A DNA stretch of 64,000 nucleotides, from positions 1 to 64,000 of the forward strand of contig NZ_CP051461.1 in NCBI RefSeq assembly GCF_012584515.1, given 5' to 3'. A model generated the notes under the pieces. The model ran no database searches. It was not told the origin of the DNA and worked only from the letters and a program-made list of their open reading frames with translations. The DNA comes from Polaromonas vacuolata. GTDB lineage: Bacteria; Pseudomonadota; Gammaproteobacteria; Burkholderiales; Burkholderiaceae_C. The translations under genes and the position numbers were made by a program. Positions 1 through 11,542 of this stretch are shown piece by piece. How positions within the stretch are numbered: the first letter of the stretch is position 1; each line of letters opens with the position of its first letter.

Positions 1-167
1 GGCATGGAGGCGAAAGGTCAGAACAAAAGCGTTTGTGGATAACTTGCTACCGGACTACAATTGCGGGTGTCAAAAATTCATAATATCCACAAGCATTCAA
101 CAACTTTTAAAGGCTTAGTCAGCACGACTTCAAGCCAAATCAAGCTCTTTTTCAAGCGTCGCCCGTC
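1..167. promoter_or_regulatory. dnaA upstream region with DnaA-box-like sites
   Basis: This is the leader of dnaA. It contains one perfect DnaA box on the minus strand at 34-42 (TGTGGATAA, the complement of TTATCCACA) and a one-mismatch box at 83-91 (ATATCCACA). Such sites upstream of dnaA commonly serve autoregulation and may form part of the bipartite origin. The region is cut by the window edge, so any further boxes to the left are not visible. Confidence 0.6.
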
Positions 168-1559
168 ATGAGCGAGGTAAATAGCAATCTCGGTCAAAGC
201 CTCTGGCAAACCTGCATCGAGCAGTTAGCCCAAGAGTTACCTGAACAGCAATTTAACACTTGGATTCGGCCATTGGCGGCTGAAGTCACCAGCGATTTGT
301 CAAAAGTCACTATCCAAGTTGGCAACCGTTTCAAGCTGGACTGGATACGCGCGCAATACGCAGCCCGTATATCCGTTTTGTTGGAGAAAATTTCTGGTCA
401 ACATATTGTTCTTGAGTTAGCGCTTGCTCCGCGGGAGTCTGTTGTTAGACCTACAACTGTGTTGCGAAATTTTGAAGGCTCAGCTAATCCAGAACCAGTC
501 GCAACAGGAATAGTTGAAGATCCTGCCAATATGCCGTTCAAAAGTCGCCTAAATACAGCGCTGACTTTCGACACACTCATTGAAGGAACGGCAAACCGCA
601 TGGGCAGAGCTGCGGCTCTACACGTATCAAGCAGTTTGGGTCAACTCTACAACCCATTATTTATCTATGGCGGCGTAGGTTTAGGGAAAACCCACTTAAT
701 GCACGCCATAGGCAACAAGTTACAGGGCGATAACCCAAACGCAAAAGTCCTTTACATACATGCAGAGCAATTTGTCTCTGATGTAGTCAAAGCCTATCAA
801 CGTAAAACCTTCGATGAATTCAAAGAGCGTTATCACTCTCTAGATCTGCTGCTGATAGATGACGTTCAGTTTTTTGCGAATAAAGATCGAACACAAGAAG
901 AGTTTTTTAACGCTTTTGAAGCCTTACTCACTAAAAAATCGCACATTGTGATGACTAGCGATACCTATCCAAAGGGGCTGACGGATATACATGAGCGCTT
1001 GGTATCACGATTTGACTCAGGCCTAACAGTCGCGATAGAGCCGCCGGAATTAGAGATGCGCGTAGCCATACTGATTCGCAAAGCCGAAGTTGAAGGAACG
1101 CTGATGCCAGAAGAGGTCGCGTTCTTTGTAGCTAAGAACGTACGCTCTAACGTGCGTGAACTTGAAGGTGCGTTGCGCAAAATTCTGGCCTATTCACGTT
1201 TTAACCAAAAAGAAATCACTATCCAGCTGGCAAGAGACGCACTTCGAGACTTGTTATCTATCCAAAATAGACAAATTTCCGTCGAAAATATTCAGAAAAC
1301 CGTCGCAGACTACTACAAGATCAAAGTAGCTGACATGTATTCAAAAAAACGTCCTGCGAGCATCGCAAGACCGAGACAAATTGCTATGTACCTAGCAAAA
1401 GAGCTAACGCAAAAGAGTTTGCCCGAGATTGGTGAACTTTTCGGCGGTCGAGATCACACAACGGTGCTGCACGCAGTGAGAAAAATGTCCGCTGAACGCC
1501 AGCTAATGACGGAATTAAATCAACAGTTGCATGTACTCGAGCAAACCTTAAAAGGTTGA
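168..1559 (+). CDS. dnaA: Chromosomal replication initiator DnaA
   Basis: AAA+ initiator that binds DnaA boxes, melts oriC and loads the DnaB helicase. The 463 residues match the usual family length. Domain I (about 1-85) carries the typical FNTWIRPL stretch. The Walker A motif GGVGLGKTH lies near residues 168-176 and the Walker [10 protein letters not shown] near 228-236. The C-terminal DNA-binding signature [13 protein letters not shown] lies near 426-438. It is followed by dnaN and gyrB in the standard origin order, with DnaA boxes on both sides of the gene. The ATG start is the one that gives the canonical N-terminus. Confidence 0.98.
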   Translation: MSEVNSNLGQSLWQTCIEQLAQELPEQQFNTWIRPLAAEVTSDLSKVTIQVGNRFKLDWIRAQYAARISVLLEKISGQHIVLELALAPRESVVRPTTVLRNFEGSANPEPVATGIVEDPANMPFKSRLNTALTFDTLIEGTANRMGRAAALHVSSSLGQLYNPLFIYGGVGLGKTHLMHAIGNKLQGDNPNAKVLYIHAEQFVSDVVKAYQRKTFDEFKERYHSLDLLLIDDVQFFANKDRTQEEFFNAFEALLTKKSHIVMTSDTYPKGLTDIHERLVSRFDSGLTVAIEPPELEMRVAILIRKAEVEGTLMPEEVAFFVAKNVRSNVRELEGALRKILAYSRFNQKEITIQLARDALRDLLSIQNRQISVENIQKTVADYYKIKVADMYSKKRPASIARPRQIAMYLAKELTQKSLPEIGELFGGRDHTTVLHAVRKMSAERQLMTELNQQLHVLEQTLKG

Positions 1560-1851
1560 TCGCCACTAAAAATTACTGAAAAAACGATTTATTAATAAAA
1601 AAAGAAAAAAAATTTTGCCGTATAAGTCTGGGTATAAGTTTTTAATAACTAGGTACTTATCCACAGGCAAAGGCGGAAGTTAAAAGTTATTCATTTTGAC
1701 GAGATTGGTTAAGAGTAGGCGCAGCACATAGTTAAACATCAGCTAAGCAACTGATTTAAAAGGGGAAAATGGCAATATCCACAGTTTGGTGCGACCCTTA
1801 CTACTACTACTAATTTGAATTAAAGATATTAAAGAGAAATAAGAGGAAGAC
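1560..1851. other. Putative oriC segment between dnaA and dnaN
   Basis: A 292-bp non-coding stretch with origin features. A very AT-rich tract at about 1575-1615 could act as the unwinding element. A perfect DnaA box TTATCCACA lies at 1657-1665 and a one-mismatch box ATATCCACA at 1775-1783. It also contains the dnaN promoter and leader. The position between dnaA and dnaN matches many bacterial origins. The assignment rests on motifs and location; strand-skew analysis was not possible. Confidence 0.6.
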
Positions 1852-2958
1852 ATGATCGTTCTGAAAGCCCCCCAAGATAAAGTTTTAGCAGTTCTCCAAT
1901 CCGTCGCTGGTATAGTCGAACGCAGACACACACTGCCGATTCTTGCCAATGTATTGATCCGGAAAACCGGCTCACTTTTGCAATTAACTACCAGTGATCT
2001 TGAAATTCAAATTCGTAAAAGCGCCGAACTGGAAGGCGATATTGGAAATTTCACGACGACTGTTGGCGCACGAAAATTAATCGATATCTTGCGATCTATG
2101 CCCAGCGATCAAACGGTAACTTTGGAATCTGCACAGAATAAATTAATACTAAAAGGCGGAAAAAGCCGGTTTACTTTGCAAACAATGCCAGCAGAGGATT
2201 TTCCACTGGTGCAGGAAGCGGCCAGTTTTGGACCGGTTTTTTCGGTTCCACAAAAAACTTTAAAAGAGCTTTTAAATCAAGTCTCTTTTGCCATGGCAGT
2301 GCACGACATTCGTTACTACCTGAACGGTATTTTGTTTGTCGCAGAAGGAAAGCAACTGAGTTTGGTCGCCACTGACGGACATCGATTAGCTTATTCATCG
2401 GCTATTTTGGACGTTGAAGTACCAAAGCAAGAAGTCATATTGCCGCGTAAAACAGTGTTGGAAATGCAGCGCTTATTGAGCGATAAAGAGGGTGCAATCG
2501 AGATGCAATTTGCTGGAAATCAAGCTAAATTTAGCTTCGATGGCATGGAATTTGTAACTAAATTGGTTGAAGGTAAATTTCCTGATTACAACCGTGTGAT
2601 TCCTAAAAATCACAAAAACATCATCACTTTAGGCCGCGTGCCTTTGCTCGCTAGCTTGCAGCGCACGGCTATTTTGACCAGTGAAAAATTTAAAGGCGTC
2701 AGACTCAATATCGATCCAGGTACTTTGCGTGTTGCCAGTAACAATGCGGAACAAGAAGAAGCGATCGATGAACTTGATATTGACTACGGTGGTGACTCCA
2801 TCGAAATCGGCTTTAACGTCACTTATTTAATCGATGCTTTGTCAAATATGAATCAAGACATGGTCAAAATTGAATTGTCTGATTCCAACAGTTCAGCTTT
2901 GTTGACGATTCCTGATAACTCAACATTTAAGTACGTTGTTATGCCGATGCGGATTTAA
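1852..2958 (+). CDS. dnaN: DNA polymerase III beta subunit (sliding clamp)
   Basis: Ring-shaped processivity clamp that tethers DNA polymerase III and other DNA enzymes to the template. The 368-residue length is normal for three clamp domains. The start MIVLKAP is family-like and the C-terminal YVVMPMRI ending is the hallmark clamp tail that packs against partner-binding pockets. A GAGGAAG ribosome-binding site precedes the ATG. The gene lies between dnaA and gyrB on the same strand and is followed by a short terminator-like hairpin. Confidence 0.97.
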   Translation: MIVLKAPQDKVLAVLQSVAGIVERRHTLPILANVLIRKTGSLLQLTTSDLEIQIRKSAELEGDIGNFTTTVGARKLIDILRSMPSDQTVTLESAQNKLILKGGKSRFTLQTMPAEDFPLVQEAASFGPVFSVPQKTLKELLNQVSFAMAVHDIRYYLNGILFVAEGKQLSLVATDGHRLAYSSAILDVEVPKQEVILPRKTVLEMQRLLSDKEGAIEMQFAGNQAKFSFDGMEFVTKLVEGKFPDYNRVIPKNHKNIITLGRVPLLASLQRTAILTSEKFKGVRLNIDPGTLRVASNNAEQEEAIDELDIDYGGDSIEIGFNVTYLIDALSNMNQDMVKIELSDSNSSALLTIPDNSTFKYVVMPMRI

Positions 2959-2985
2959 AACATCCTGCTTTTGCCGCAATTGATT

Positions 2986-3020
2986 AGGCTCGCTATCCGC
3001 GTGGATTTAGCGGGTTTTTT
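2986..3020 (+). terminator. Possible terminator after dnaN
   Basis: A short inverted repeat (CTCGCTA paired with TAGCGGG, one G-T pair) around a ten-base loop, followed by a run of T, lies just past the dnaN stop. The stem is short, so partial read-through into gyrB is plausible. Confidence 0.45.
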
Positions 3021-3035
3021 CATTCTAGAGATTGA

Positions 3036-5672
<2,637 letters not shown>

Positions 5673-5725
5673 TATTTGAAGTGACCTAGTTGATTGATAG
5701 TGATTTTGACAATCACTTTGCCTGC

Positions 5726-5755
5726 AAAAAATCCGTTGAAATAAACGGATTTTTT
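5726..5755 (+). terminator. Rho-independent terminator after gyrB
   Basis: AAAAAATCCGTT and its complement AACGGATTTTTT flank a short loop and end in a T run, directly downstream of the gyrB stop. The A-rich 5' arm could also let it work in the other direction, but no minus-strand gene ends here. Confidence 0.85.
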
Positions 5756-5865
5756 GTTGCTTTCAAAATTTAAATTTTATTTATCTAAGATAAATCAGAC
5801 AGTTTTTCAATTTTTTTTGTTTTGTTAAAACGTTTTTATATTCAAGATTTTTAGGAGTCTGTTAC

Positions 5866-6477
5866 TTGATAGCCGTCATTGATTTTGAAACTACTGGCTT
5901 ATCGCCCGCTATGGGAGACAGAGCAACCGAAATTGCGATTGTGTTGCTTCAATCAGGTCAAGTGGTGGATAGGTTTCAAAGTCTTATGAATACGGGTAAA
6001 CATATTCCTAGTTTTATTGAAACTTTTACTGGCATCAGCAACGCAATGTTGGCTTCTGCGCCTTCTGCACAAAGTGTTATGTGTGAGGCTAGTCGTTTTG
6101 TTGGTTCAATACCGATGGCGGCGCATAACGCGGCGTTTGACAGGCGTTTTTGGCAGGCTGAGATGAATCAAGCAGATCAGCCATCTACGCAAGACTTTAT
6201 CTGTACTCTGCTGCTTTCTAGGCGCTTGTATCCGCAATCTCCCAGTCATCAATTGGGCCGTTTGGTGGAATTCCTCAATTTACCTAAAGCGGTTCGTGCG
6301 CACAGGGCTATGGCTGATGCTGAAATGGCTACGGCTTTACTGGTTCAAATGCAACATGACCTGCGTTTGACTCACGGTGTTAATCAGCCTGACCATGCAT
6401 TTTTAAGGTCGGTTCAACGCTGCGCCAAATATGGTTTACCGGCTTTGTTTGCCAAGCAATTGGCACACAGTTGCTGA
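5866..6477 (+). CDS. DnaQ-like 3'-5' exonuclease (DEDDh family)
   Basis: A 203-residue single-domain exonuclease of the DnaQ/RNase T superfamily. The ExoI motif is DFETTG near residues 6-11, the ExoII region contains AAHNAAFDRRF near 84-94, and the ExoIII region has HRAMADAEMA with the DEDDh histidine and the last acidic residue. It probably trims single-stranded DNA or RNA ends. The specific role (proofreading homologue, RNase T-like or other) cannot be decided from sequence. The start is TTG at 5866, preceded by a good AGGAGT ribosome-binding site at 5853-5858. It is a stand-alone gene after the gyrB terminator. Confidence 0.85.
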   Translation: MIAVIDFETTGLSPAMGDRATEIAIVLLQSGQVVDRFQSLMNTGKHIPSFIETFTGISNAMLASAPSAQSVMCEASRFVGSIPMAAHNAAFDRRFWQAEMNQADQPSTQDFICTLLLSRRLYPQSPSHQLGRLVEFLNLPKAVRAHRAMADAEMATALLVQMQHDLRLTHGVNQPDHAFLRSVQRCAKYGLPALFAKQLAHSC

Positions 6478-6560
6478 TCTTATTTTACAAATTTAAACAC
6501 GCCACATGTCATATCGACTTGTGAGAAACGCAAAATGATTTATTTCGAAAGGGGTAAGTC

Positions 6561-6758
6561 ATGATTCAAAAAATTTTCTGGCATAGACGTTATCTGCGTG
6601 CGATTCCATCACTGGTGGTGTTAACAACCGCTATGGCTTGGGGTGTTTCTCCTGATGCAGAAATCATAGGCAGCGCACAAAAAAATATCAGTTGGCAACA
6701 GAGCAGAGTTTCTGATTCGCATCAAAACTTATTGGCTAATCAAAAATTAGACACGTAA
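6561..6758 (+). CDS. Small exported or membrane-anchored protein, unknown function
   Basis: A 65-residue protein with a basic N-terminus (RR at 9-10), then a hydrophobic stretch of about 14 residues ending in a signal-peptidase-like region near residues 28-33, and a polar Gln/Ser-rich tail. This suggests export or a single membrane anchor. A GAAAGGGGTAAG ribosome-binding site sits in front of the ATG, which argues for real translation. No family is recognised. It lies between the exonuclease gene and the convergent minE end, in an otherwise empty AT-rich stretch. Confidence 0.5.
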   Translation: MIQKIFWHRRYLRAIPSLVVLTTAMAWGVSPDAEIIGSAQKNISWQQSRVSDSHQNLLANQKLDT

Positions 6759-6904
6759 TTTGCATTTGTACAAATGCTTAAAACCAAAAACGCTGAATTT
6801 TTATTTCGCTATATTTTCCATCGGTATTTCTTAGCGAGAAATTTTTTTCCGATGTCGAATTTTATGAAATGTGATCGATTCAGCTTATTTTTATTTTGGC
6901 TAAT

Positions 6905-7165
6905 TTACTTTTTGTCCGGTAGTTCTATCTTCACTTCAAGAACGTCAAGATTGTCCTGTCTGTCCACACTAACTTTGATATCGTCAAGGTTGATCGGGAT
7001 ATATTTAGCGATGACAGCCAACAGGTCTCTTTGTAGGTCGGCCATATATTCTGGTTTTGGGTGACGACCACTGCGCTCGTGTGCAAGAATTATCTGCAGT
7101 CGCTCTTTTGCGACGTTGGCAGTTTTCTTCTTCTCACCGAGCAAGAAAGATAAGAATGAGGCCAT
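6905..7165 (-). CDS. minE: Cell division topological specificity factor MinE
   Basis: Partner of MinD that stimulates its ATPase and drives pole-to-pole oscillation, so FtsZ assembles only at midcell. The 86-residue length is typical. The N-terminal membrane-targeting and MinD-binding part ([24 protein letters not shown]) is followed by the IILAHER signature near 26-32 and a dimerisation domain. It is the last gene of the minCDE operon, six bases after minD. Confidence 0.96.
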   Translation of the reverse strand: MASFLSFLLGEKKKTANVAKERLQIILAHERSGRHPKPEYMADLQRDLLAVIAKYIPINLDDIKVSVDRQDNLDVLEVKIELPDKK

Positions 7166-7171
7166 GGTGTT

Positions 7172-7990
7172 TTATTTCCCTCCAAACAAACGCTTGAAAA
7201 AGCTGTTTTTTTGTATATCGATAAATCGCATGGGTTTGTCGCTGTCGCCTAAAAAACGATCTATTACGTCCCTATAAGCTTCTGATACGTCGCTGCCTTC
7301 CATGTGTACGACAGGTACGCCTTGGTTGGAGGCTTGCAGTACGGATTCAGATTCAGGTATAACACCGATTAGCTTGATACGTAATATGTCTTGTATGTCT
7401 TCTATTGACAGCATCTGGCCTTGGTCAACACGATTTGGGTTGTAGCGTGTGATGAGCAGGTGCTCTTTAATAGGATCACCACCGTCTATTGCACGTTTGG
7501 TTTTGCTGGCAAGCATGCCTAATATACGGTCCGAATCGCGCACTGAAGAGACTTCTGGATTGGTCACTATCAACGCTTCGTCAGCAAAGTGCATGGCCAT
7601 CATTGCGCCTGTTTCTATGCCAGCGGGTGAATCGCAAACGATGTATTCAAAGTCCATTGCCGCTAAGTCGGAAAGCACTTTTTCTACACCCTCTCGGGTC
7701 AACGCATCTTTGTCGCGAGTTTGTGAAGCGGCTAATACAAATAAATTATTGCACTGCTTGTCTTTGATGAGCGCTTGATTGAGAGTGGCTTCGCCTTGAA
7801 TCACATTGATTAAATCGTAAACAACTCTGCGCTCGCAGCCCATGATTAAATCAAGATTGCGCAGACCCACATCAAAGTCAATCACTGCTGTTTTGTGACC
7901 TCTTAGTGCAAGGCCGGATGCAAAGCTGGCGCTGGTGGTAGTTTTACCGACGCCGCCTTTGCCTGATGTGACGACTATTATTTTTGCCAT
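7172..7990 (-). CDS. minD: Septum site-determining ATPase MinD
   Basis: Membrane-associated Walker-type ATPase that recruits MinC to the membrane and oscillates with MinE. The deviant Walker A KGGVGKTTT lies near residues 11-19, and FDVGLRNLDLIMG, VCDSPAGIE and the signature region are present. The C-terminus ends in a short amphipathic helix (SFFKRLFGGK), the membrane-targeting sequence of MinD. The 272 residues match the family. It lies between minC and minE on one strand. Confidence 0.97.
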   Translation of the reverse strand: MAKIIVVTSGKGGVGKTTTSASFASGLALRGHKTAVIDFDVGLRNLDLIMGCERRVVYDLINVIQGEATLNQALIKDKQCNNLFVLAASQTRDKDALTREGVEKVLSDLAAMDFEYIVCDSPAGIETGAMMAMHFADEALIVTNPEVSSVRDSDRILGMLASKTKRAIDGGDPIKEHLLITRYNPNRVDQGQMLSIEDIQDILRIKLIGVIPESESVLQASNQGVPVVHMEGSDVSEAYRDVIDRFLGDSDKPMRFIDIQKNSFFKRLFGGK

Positions 7991-8026
7991 GAATTCTTTA
8001 TTCCTTTAAACAAGGTGATCTGGGTT

Positions 8027-8845
8027 TTAACTACTCAGCGGGTCAAGGATTAGTTTGTCACCGTTAGCGCTGGTCATAAGGCGAATCTGTGTGGGTTTGC
8101 CAAAAACATTGGTGGGTAGCTTATGTTCACTGGTTCTGTAGACACCAGCGATGCTGAGAAGCTCGGCTTCCATGGAAAGCGCAAAGATGCGCGCATCTGT
8201 ATTGCCGCGTGCACCTGCCATGGCTTTTCCACGCAGCGGGGCGTAAACATGAATATGACCGTCAGCGATGACCTCTGCACCTGCGTTAACCATTGCCATC
8301 ACTACCAAGTCACGGCCACGTGCATAGACTTGTTGGCCTGAGCGCAATGGCTTGTCAATAATCATGGCGCTAAGTTGGCTGTCTGCAGAATTCACCGCGA
8401 GGGTGTGACTTTCTTTGGTTGAAACTGGAGTAGCTGTTTGAATTTCTTTAACCGTCACATCGCTTTTTTTAGCCGCTTTATTTTTAGCCGCGTTAGCGTT
8501 TAGGTAGGCGTCTGGGACGGCTATTAAACCGGCTGCTTGGCCGGCTGCCATTTGTGATTCGTTGCCACCGCGTATGGACATGGGTTGCAGCCGGTATTGG
8601 CGCAGCAGCGCTATAAGTGCGGTTATGTCGATGGGTGAAACGGCAGTGTCCGAGCTTTGCAGTGGTGTCAAATCAATCACTAGTGCATCTTGATCGAAAA
8701 AATCAGGTATGTCACCAAAGCGAAGTTTGAATTCACTGCCGAGTAAAGCTAAATCTGTTGACTTAAGCATCAGAGCAACTAGCGCAAGATTGGCGCTTTT
8801 TATTTCAAAGCTAAGAGGTGTAGTGGCAGTTGTGGCAACGGTCAT
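8027..8845 (-). CDS. minC: Septum site-determining protein MinC
   Basis: FtsZ assembly inhibitor positioned by MinD. The N-terminal FtsZ-inhibiting domain covers about 1-110 (FEIKSANLALVALMLKS). A variable Ala/Lys/Thr-rich linker follows. The C-terminal beta-helix domain contains the conserved QVYARGRDLVVMAMVNAGAE and DGHIHVYAPLRGKAMAGA-type segments that bind MinD. The 272 residues are slightly longer than in E. coli, owing to the linker. It is first in the minCDE operon; the 36-bp gap to minD supports co-transcription. Confidence 0.95.
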   Translation of the reverse strand: MTVATTATTPLSFEIKSANLALVALMLKSTDLALLGSEFKLRFGDIPDFFDQDALVIDLTPLQSSDTAVSPIDITALIALLRQYRLQPMSIRGGNESQMAAGQAAGLIAVPDAYLNANAAKNKAAKKSDVTVKEIQTATPVSTKESHTLAVNSADSQLSAMIIDKPLRSGQQVYARGRDLVVMAMVNAGAEVIADGHIHVYAPLRGKAMAGARGNTDARIFALSMEAELLSIAGVYRTSEHKLPTNVFGKPTQIRLMTSANGDKLILDPLSS

Positions 8846-9073
8846 GGTGCTGGTTATGTCTGCTTGCTAATTAGCCTTTTGCTTGCAACAGTAGGTATTA
8901 AAAATACAGTATCGCTGATACATAAGCGCATTTGATTTATTTTGCTGACTATCTGTTTTATAACTTTTTAGCGCGATATATTCAACGCAAAAAATCAATA
9001 CCAAATATTTTTTTTAAACATTGTATCTGTCGCGTTTTACGTGAGCAGGTCTAGTGGCGGCACGCAAAACGTA

Positions 9074-10027
9074 TTATTGACCACCGCGTAAACGTTCAAT
9101 TAAACCGTTTAATTCATCCATGGATGAAAATGCAATTGCTAGCTCGCCCATGTCTTCTCGACGGCCATTGCGTTTGACTTGTTTTTTGATTCGCACCTCA
9201 ACTTCAGCCATGAGTAAATCAGCCAATTCTTCTTCTACTCTTTTGGTATCACGTGACTTTTCCTTACTGGCTTTTTGCGGCTGTAAAGAAAATTCAGCAC
9301 CCAGTTTTTTGACTAGATTCTCAGTCTCGCGTACTGACATTTTTTTCGCTGCGATCTGATTAGCCGCTGTAATTTGAGTCGCGCGGTCTAGGCTGAGCAA
9401 GGCTCTTGCATGACCCATATCGATATCACCCGCCATCAACATTGATTGCACTGGCTCGGCAAGATTGAGCAGGCGTAATAAGTTGGAGGCAGCACTGCGT
9501 GACCTGCCTACAGCTTGCGCCGCTAGCTCATGGGTGAGGCCAAATTCTTTCACCAGTCGCTGCAAACCTTGTGCTTCTTCAAGTGGGTTAAGGTCTTCGC
9601 GCTGAATATTTTCAATCAACGCCATGGCCGCCGCAGCTTCATCCGGCACGTCGCGCACCAGTACCGGAACGCTGTCTAAACCGGCAATTTTGGCAGCCCT
9701 AAAACGGCGCTCACCAGCAATGATTTCGTATTTCCCGTCATTCGGTCCACTGGTCAGCCGGCGCACCAGTATCGGCTGCATGATGCCTTGTGCTTTGATG
9801 GATTCAGCCAATTCATAAAGTGCGCCCTCGTCCATACGAGTGCGCGGTTGGTATTGGCCGGCCACCATATCTTGCAGCCTAAGAGACGCTGGCAGACCTG
9901 GGCTGCTTATGCTTCCGGGGTCGGCATTGCTGTAGTTAATGCTGTCTGGTCCCTCGGGCTCGTTAACTCTTGGACCGAGCAACGCTTCCAGTCCGCGACC
10001 CAGTCCCTTTGGTTTTTTTGTGGCCAT
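9074..10027 (-). CDS. parB: Chromosome-partitioning protein ParB
   Basis: CTP-dependent DNA clamp that loads at parS and forms the partition complex moved by ParA. The N-terminus MATKKPKGLGRGLEALLG is the typical ParA-interacting tail. The CTPase region carries GERRFRAAK near residues 104-112 and the ENIQREDLNPLEEA motif. A helix-turn-helix (LTHELAAQAVGRSRSAASN) follows, then a C-terminal dimerisation domain. Its probable targets are the parS palindromes at 12315, 13237 and 13447. An unrelated hydrolase gene sits between parB and parA. Confidence 0.97.
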   Translation of the reverse strand: MATKKPKGLGRGLEALLGPRVNEPEGPDSINYSNADPGSISSPGLPASLRLQDMVAGQYQPRTRMDEGALYELAESIKAQGIMQPILVRRLTSGPNDGKYEIIAGERRFRAAKIAGLDSVPVLVRDVPDEAAAAMALIENIQREDLNPLEEAQGLQRLVKEFGLTHELAAQAVGRSRSAASNLLRLLNLAEPVQSMLMAGDIDMGHARALLSLDRATQITAANQIAAKKMSVRETENLVKKLGAEFSLQPQKASKEKSRDTKRVEEELADLLMAEVEVRIKKQVKRNGRREDMGELAIAFSSMDELNGLIERLRGGQ

Positions 10028-10073
10028 GTGGCGAGTTCCTTTTATCGATGTTGTTGTGTAGCGTGCAGGTGGT

Positions 10074-10619
10074 TCAGGCTTGATTCATGAGGCGTTGCAA
10101 CTGTGCTTGCGCCTCTGGCCAATCGCCTAAATTGCTTTGGCCGTTGAGGTGACCGCGCTCACCTGCTAATAGCAATGTTGCTCCCCAGTCTTTGGCAAAG
10201 CTGGTGCTGCGCTCTAGGCTGCAATAAGTGTCGTTGCTGCTGGCATAGACTAGGCTTTTAAAGCCCAAGCGTTGGCGCGCTATTGGTGCCCAGCTAGGCA
10301 GTATCTGGCGCATGTCTTCACGCTCCACATCTGCTGGTGCTACTAGTAGTGCTGCTTTGACGCGCTGCGTGTTGATTGAGTGTGCAGCCCAAGCGGCAAC
10401 TTGAATGCAGCCTAAGCTGTGCGCTACTAGAACGGCATTATCTTGCTCAGGCAGATCCAGCAGTGTTTCTTCAAGCCGCGCTATCCAATCACCGCGCAAG
10501 GGTTTGATCCAGTCATGTTGCTCGACTCTGGTATAGCCCAAGCTTTTTTCCCAAAGACTTTGCCAGTGGGATGGGCCGCTATTTTGCCAGCCAGGAAGTA
10601 TCAATACGTGGGTCGTCAT
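10074..10619 (-). CDS. RBBP9/YdeN-type alpha/beta hydrolase
   Basis: A 181-residue serine hydrolase of the RBBP9/YdeN family. LILPGWQNSGPSHWQSLWE near residues 6-24 is the family start, AHSLGC near 65-70 gives the nucleophile Ser in a G-x-S-like elbow (here H-S-L-G), and GERGHLNG near 153-160 gives the catalytic His. The substrate is unknown for this family in bacteria. It lies between parA and parB on the same strand, 46 bp before parB and about 80 bp after parA, so it probably shares their transcript. A partition role is not implied. Confidence 0.85.
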   Translation of the reverse strand: MTTHVLILPGWQNSGPSHWQSLWEKSLGYTRVEQHDWIKPLRGDWIARLEETLLDLPEQDNAVLVAHSLGCIQVAAWAAHSINTQRVKAALLVAPADVEREDMRQILPSWAPIARQRLGFKSLVYASSNDTYCSLERSTSFAKDWGATLLLAGERGHLNGQSNLGDWPEAQAQLQRLMNQA

Positions 10620-10696
10620 AAGGCGGCTATATTGCTATTTTGCTATGATTTATATAGCAATTTATTGAGTGCGTAGGTGCTGAGACTGGTTGGTGA

Positions 10697-11503
10697 TTAC
10701 GGTTGGGCTGGTTTGTGGTTCATTGTTTTGACCCTCTCGACCATCTCTTGTGCAAAATTCACAAATGCCTGTGCACCTTTGGCGCTAGGGTCGAACACCA
10801 CGCCTGGCAGGCCATAGCTAGGTGCCTCTGCTAATCTGACATTGCGTGGAATCACGGTGTTGAAAACCTTGTCCGAGAAATGCTCTTTTAGCTGCTCGCT
10901 TACCTGCTGTTGCAAGGTAATGCGCGGATCGAACATCACGCGTAGCAGGCCAATGATTTGCAAGTCCTTGTTCAAATTGGCATGTACCTGCTTGATGGTG
11001 TTGACCAGATCCGTCAGACCTTCGAGCGCGAAATATTCGCACTGCATGGGCACGATAACGCCGTGTGCGCAGCACAAACCATTCAGGGTCAACATGGACA
11101 GCGACGGTGGGCAATCTATCAGTACAAAGTCGTATTCAGTGTCGACTTGGGCTAGTGCGAGTTTGAGGCGTTTTTCGCGGCGTGTGACTTCAACCAGTTC
11201 TATCTCGGCGCCAGCCAACTCTCGGTTTGCGCCCAGAATGTCGTAGCTGCAACCGCTTTGCACCAGCTTGTCGCTTTTGACAATTGCTTCTGCAATCGTG
11301 GCCGATTCAAGCAAGACGTCGTAAACGGTAAGGGCGAGTTTGCGTTTATCAATCCCTGAACCCATGGTGGCATTGCCCTGTGGGTCTAAGTCAATCATGA
11401 GTACGCGCTGACCAAGCTTAGCCAGACCGGCGGCGAGATTAATGGCAGTTGTGGTTTTGCCGACGCCGCCTTTTTGGTTGGCGATGCAGAATATTTTGGC
11501 CAT
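10697..11503 (-). CDS. parA: Chromosome-partitioning ATPase ParA
   Basis: Deviant Walker ATPase that forms a nucleoid-bound gradient used by ParB-parS to segregate origins. The KGGVGKTTT motif is near residues 11-19, with DLDPQGNATMGSG near 38-50 and LIDCPPSLSMLTLN near 117-130. The 268-residue length, without an N-terminal helix-turn-helix, is the chromosomal type. It lies downstream of mnmG-rsmG and upstream of parB, the standard origin arrangement. Confidence 0.97.
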   Translation of the reverse strand: MAKIFCIANQKGGVGKTTTAINLAAGLAKLGQRVLMIDLDPQGNATMGSGIDKRKLALTVYDVLLESATIAEAIVKSDKLVQSGCSYDILGANRELAGAEIELVEVTRREKRLKLALAQVDTEYDFVLIDCPPSLSMLTLNGLCCAHGVIVPMQCEYFALEGLTDLVNTIKQVHANLNKDLQIIGLLRVMFDPRITLQQQVSEQLKEHFSDKVFNTVIPRNVRLAEAPSYGLPGVVFDPSAKGAQAFVNFAQEMVERVKTMNHKPAQP

Positions 11504-11542
11504 GTGGGTAGTTGTTGTTCTGTGAAAAGGGATGGCTAGGCT

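Noticed and set aside
6774..7064. A 96-codon plus-strand frame opposite minE
   Set aside because: It overlaps minE in antisense, is rich in Phe and Ser from AT-rich DNA, and has no homology.
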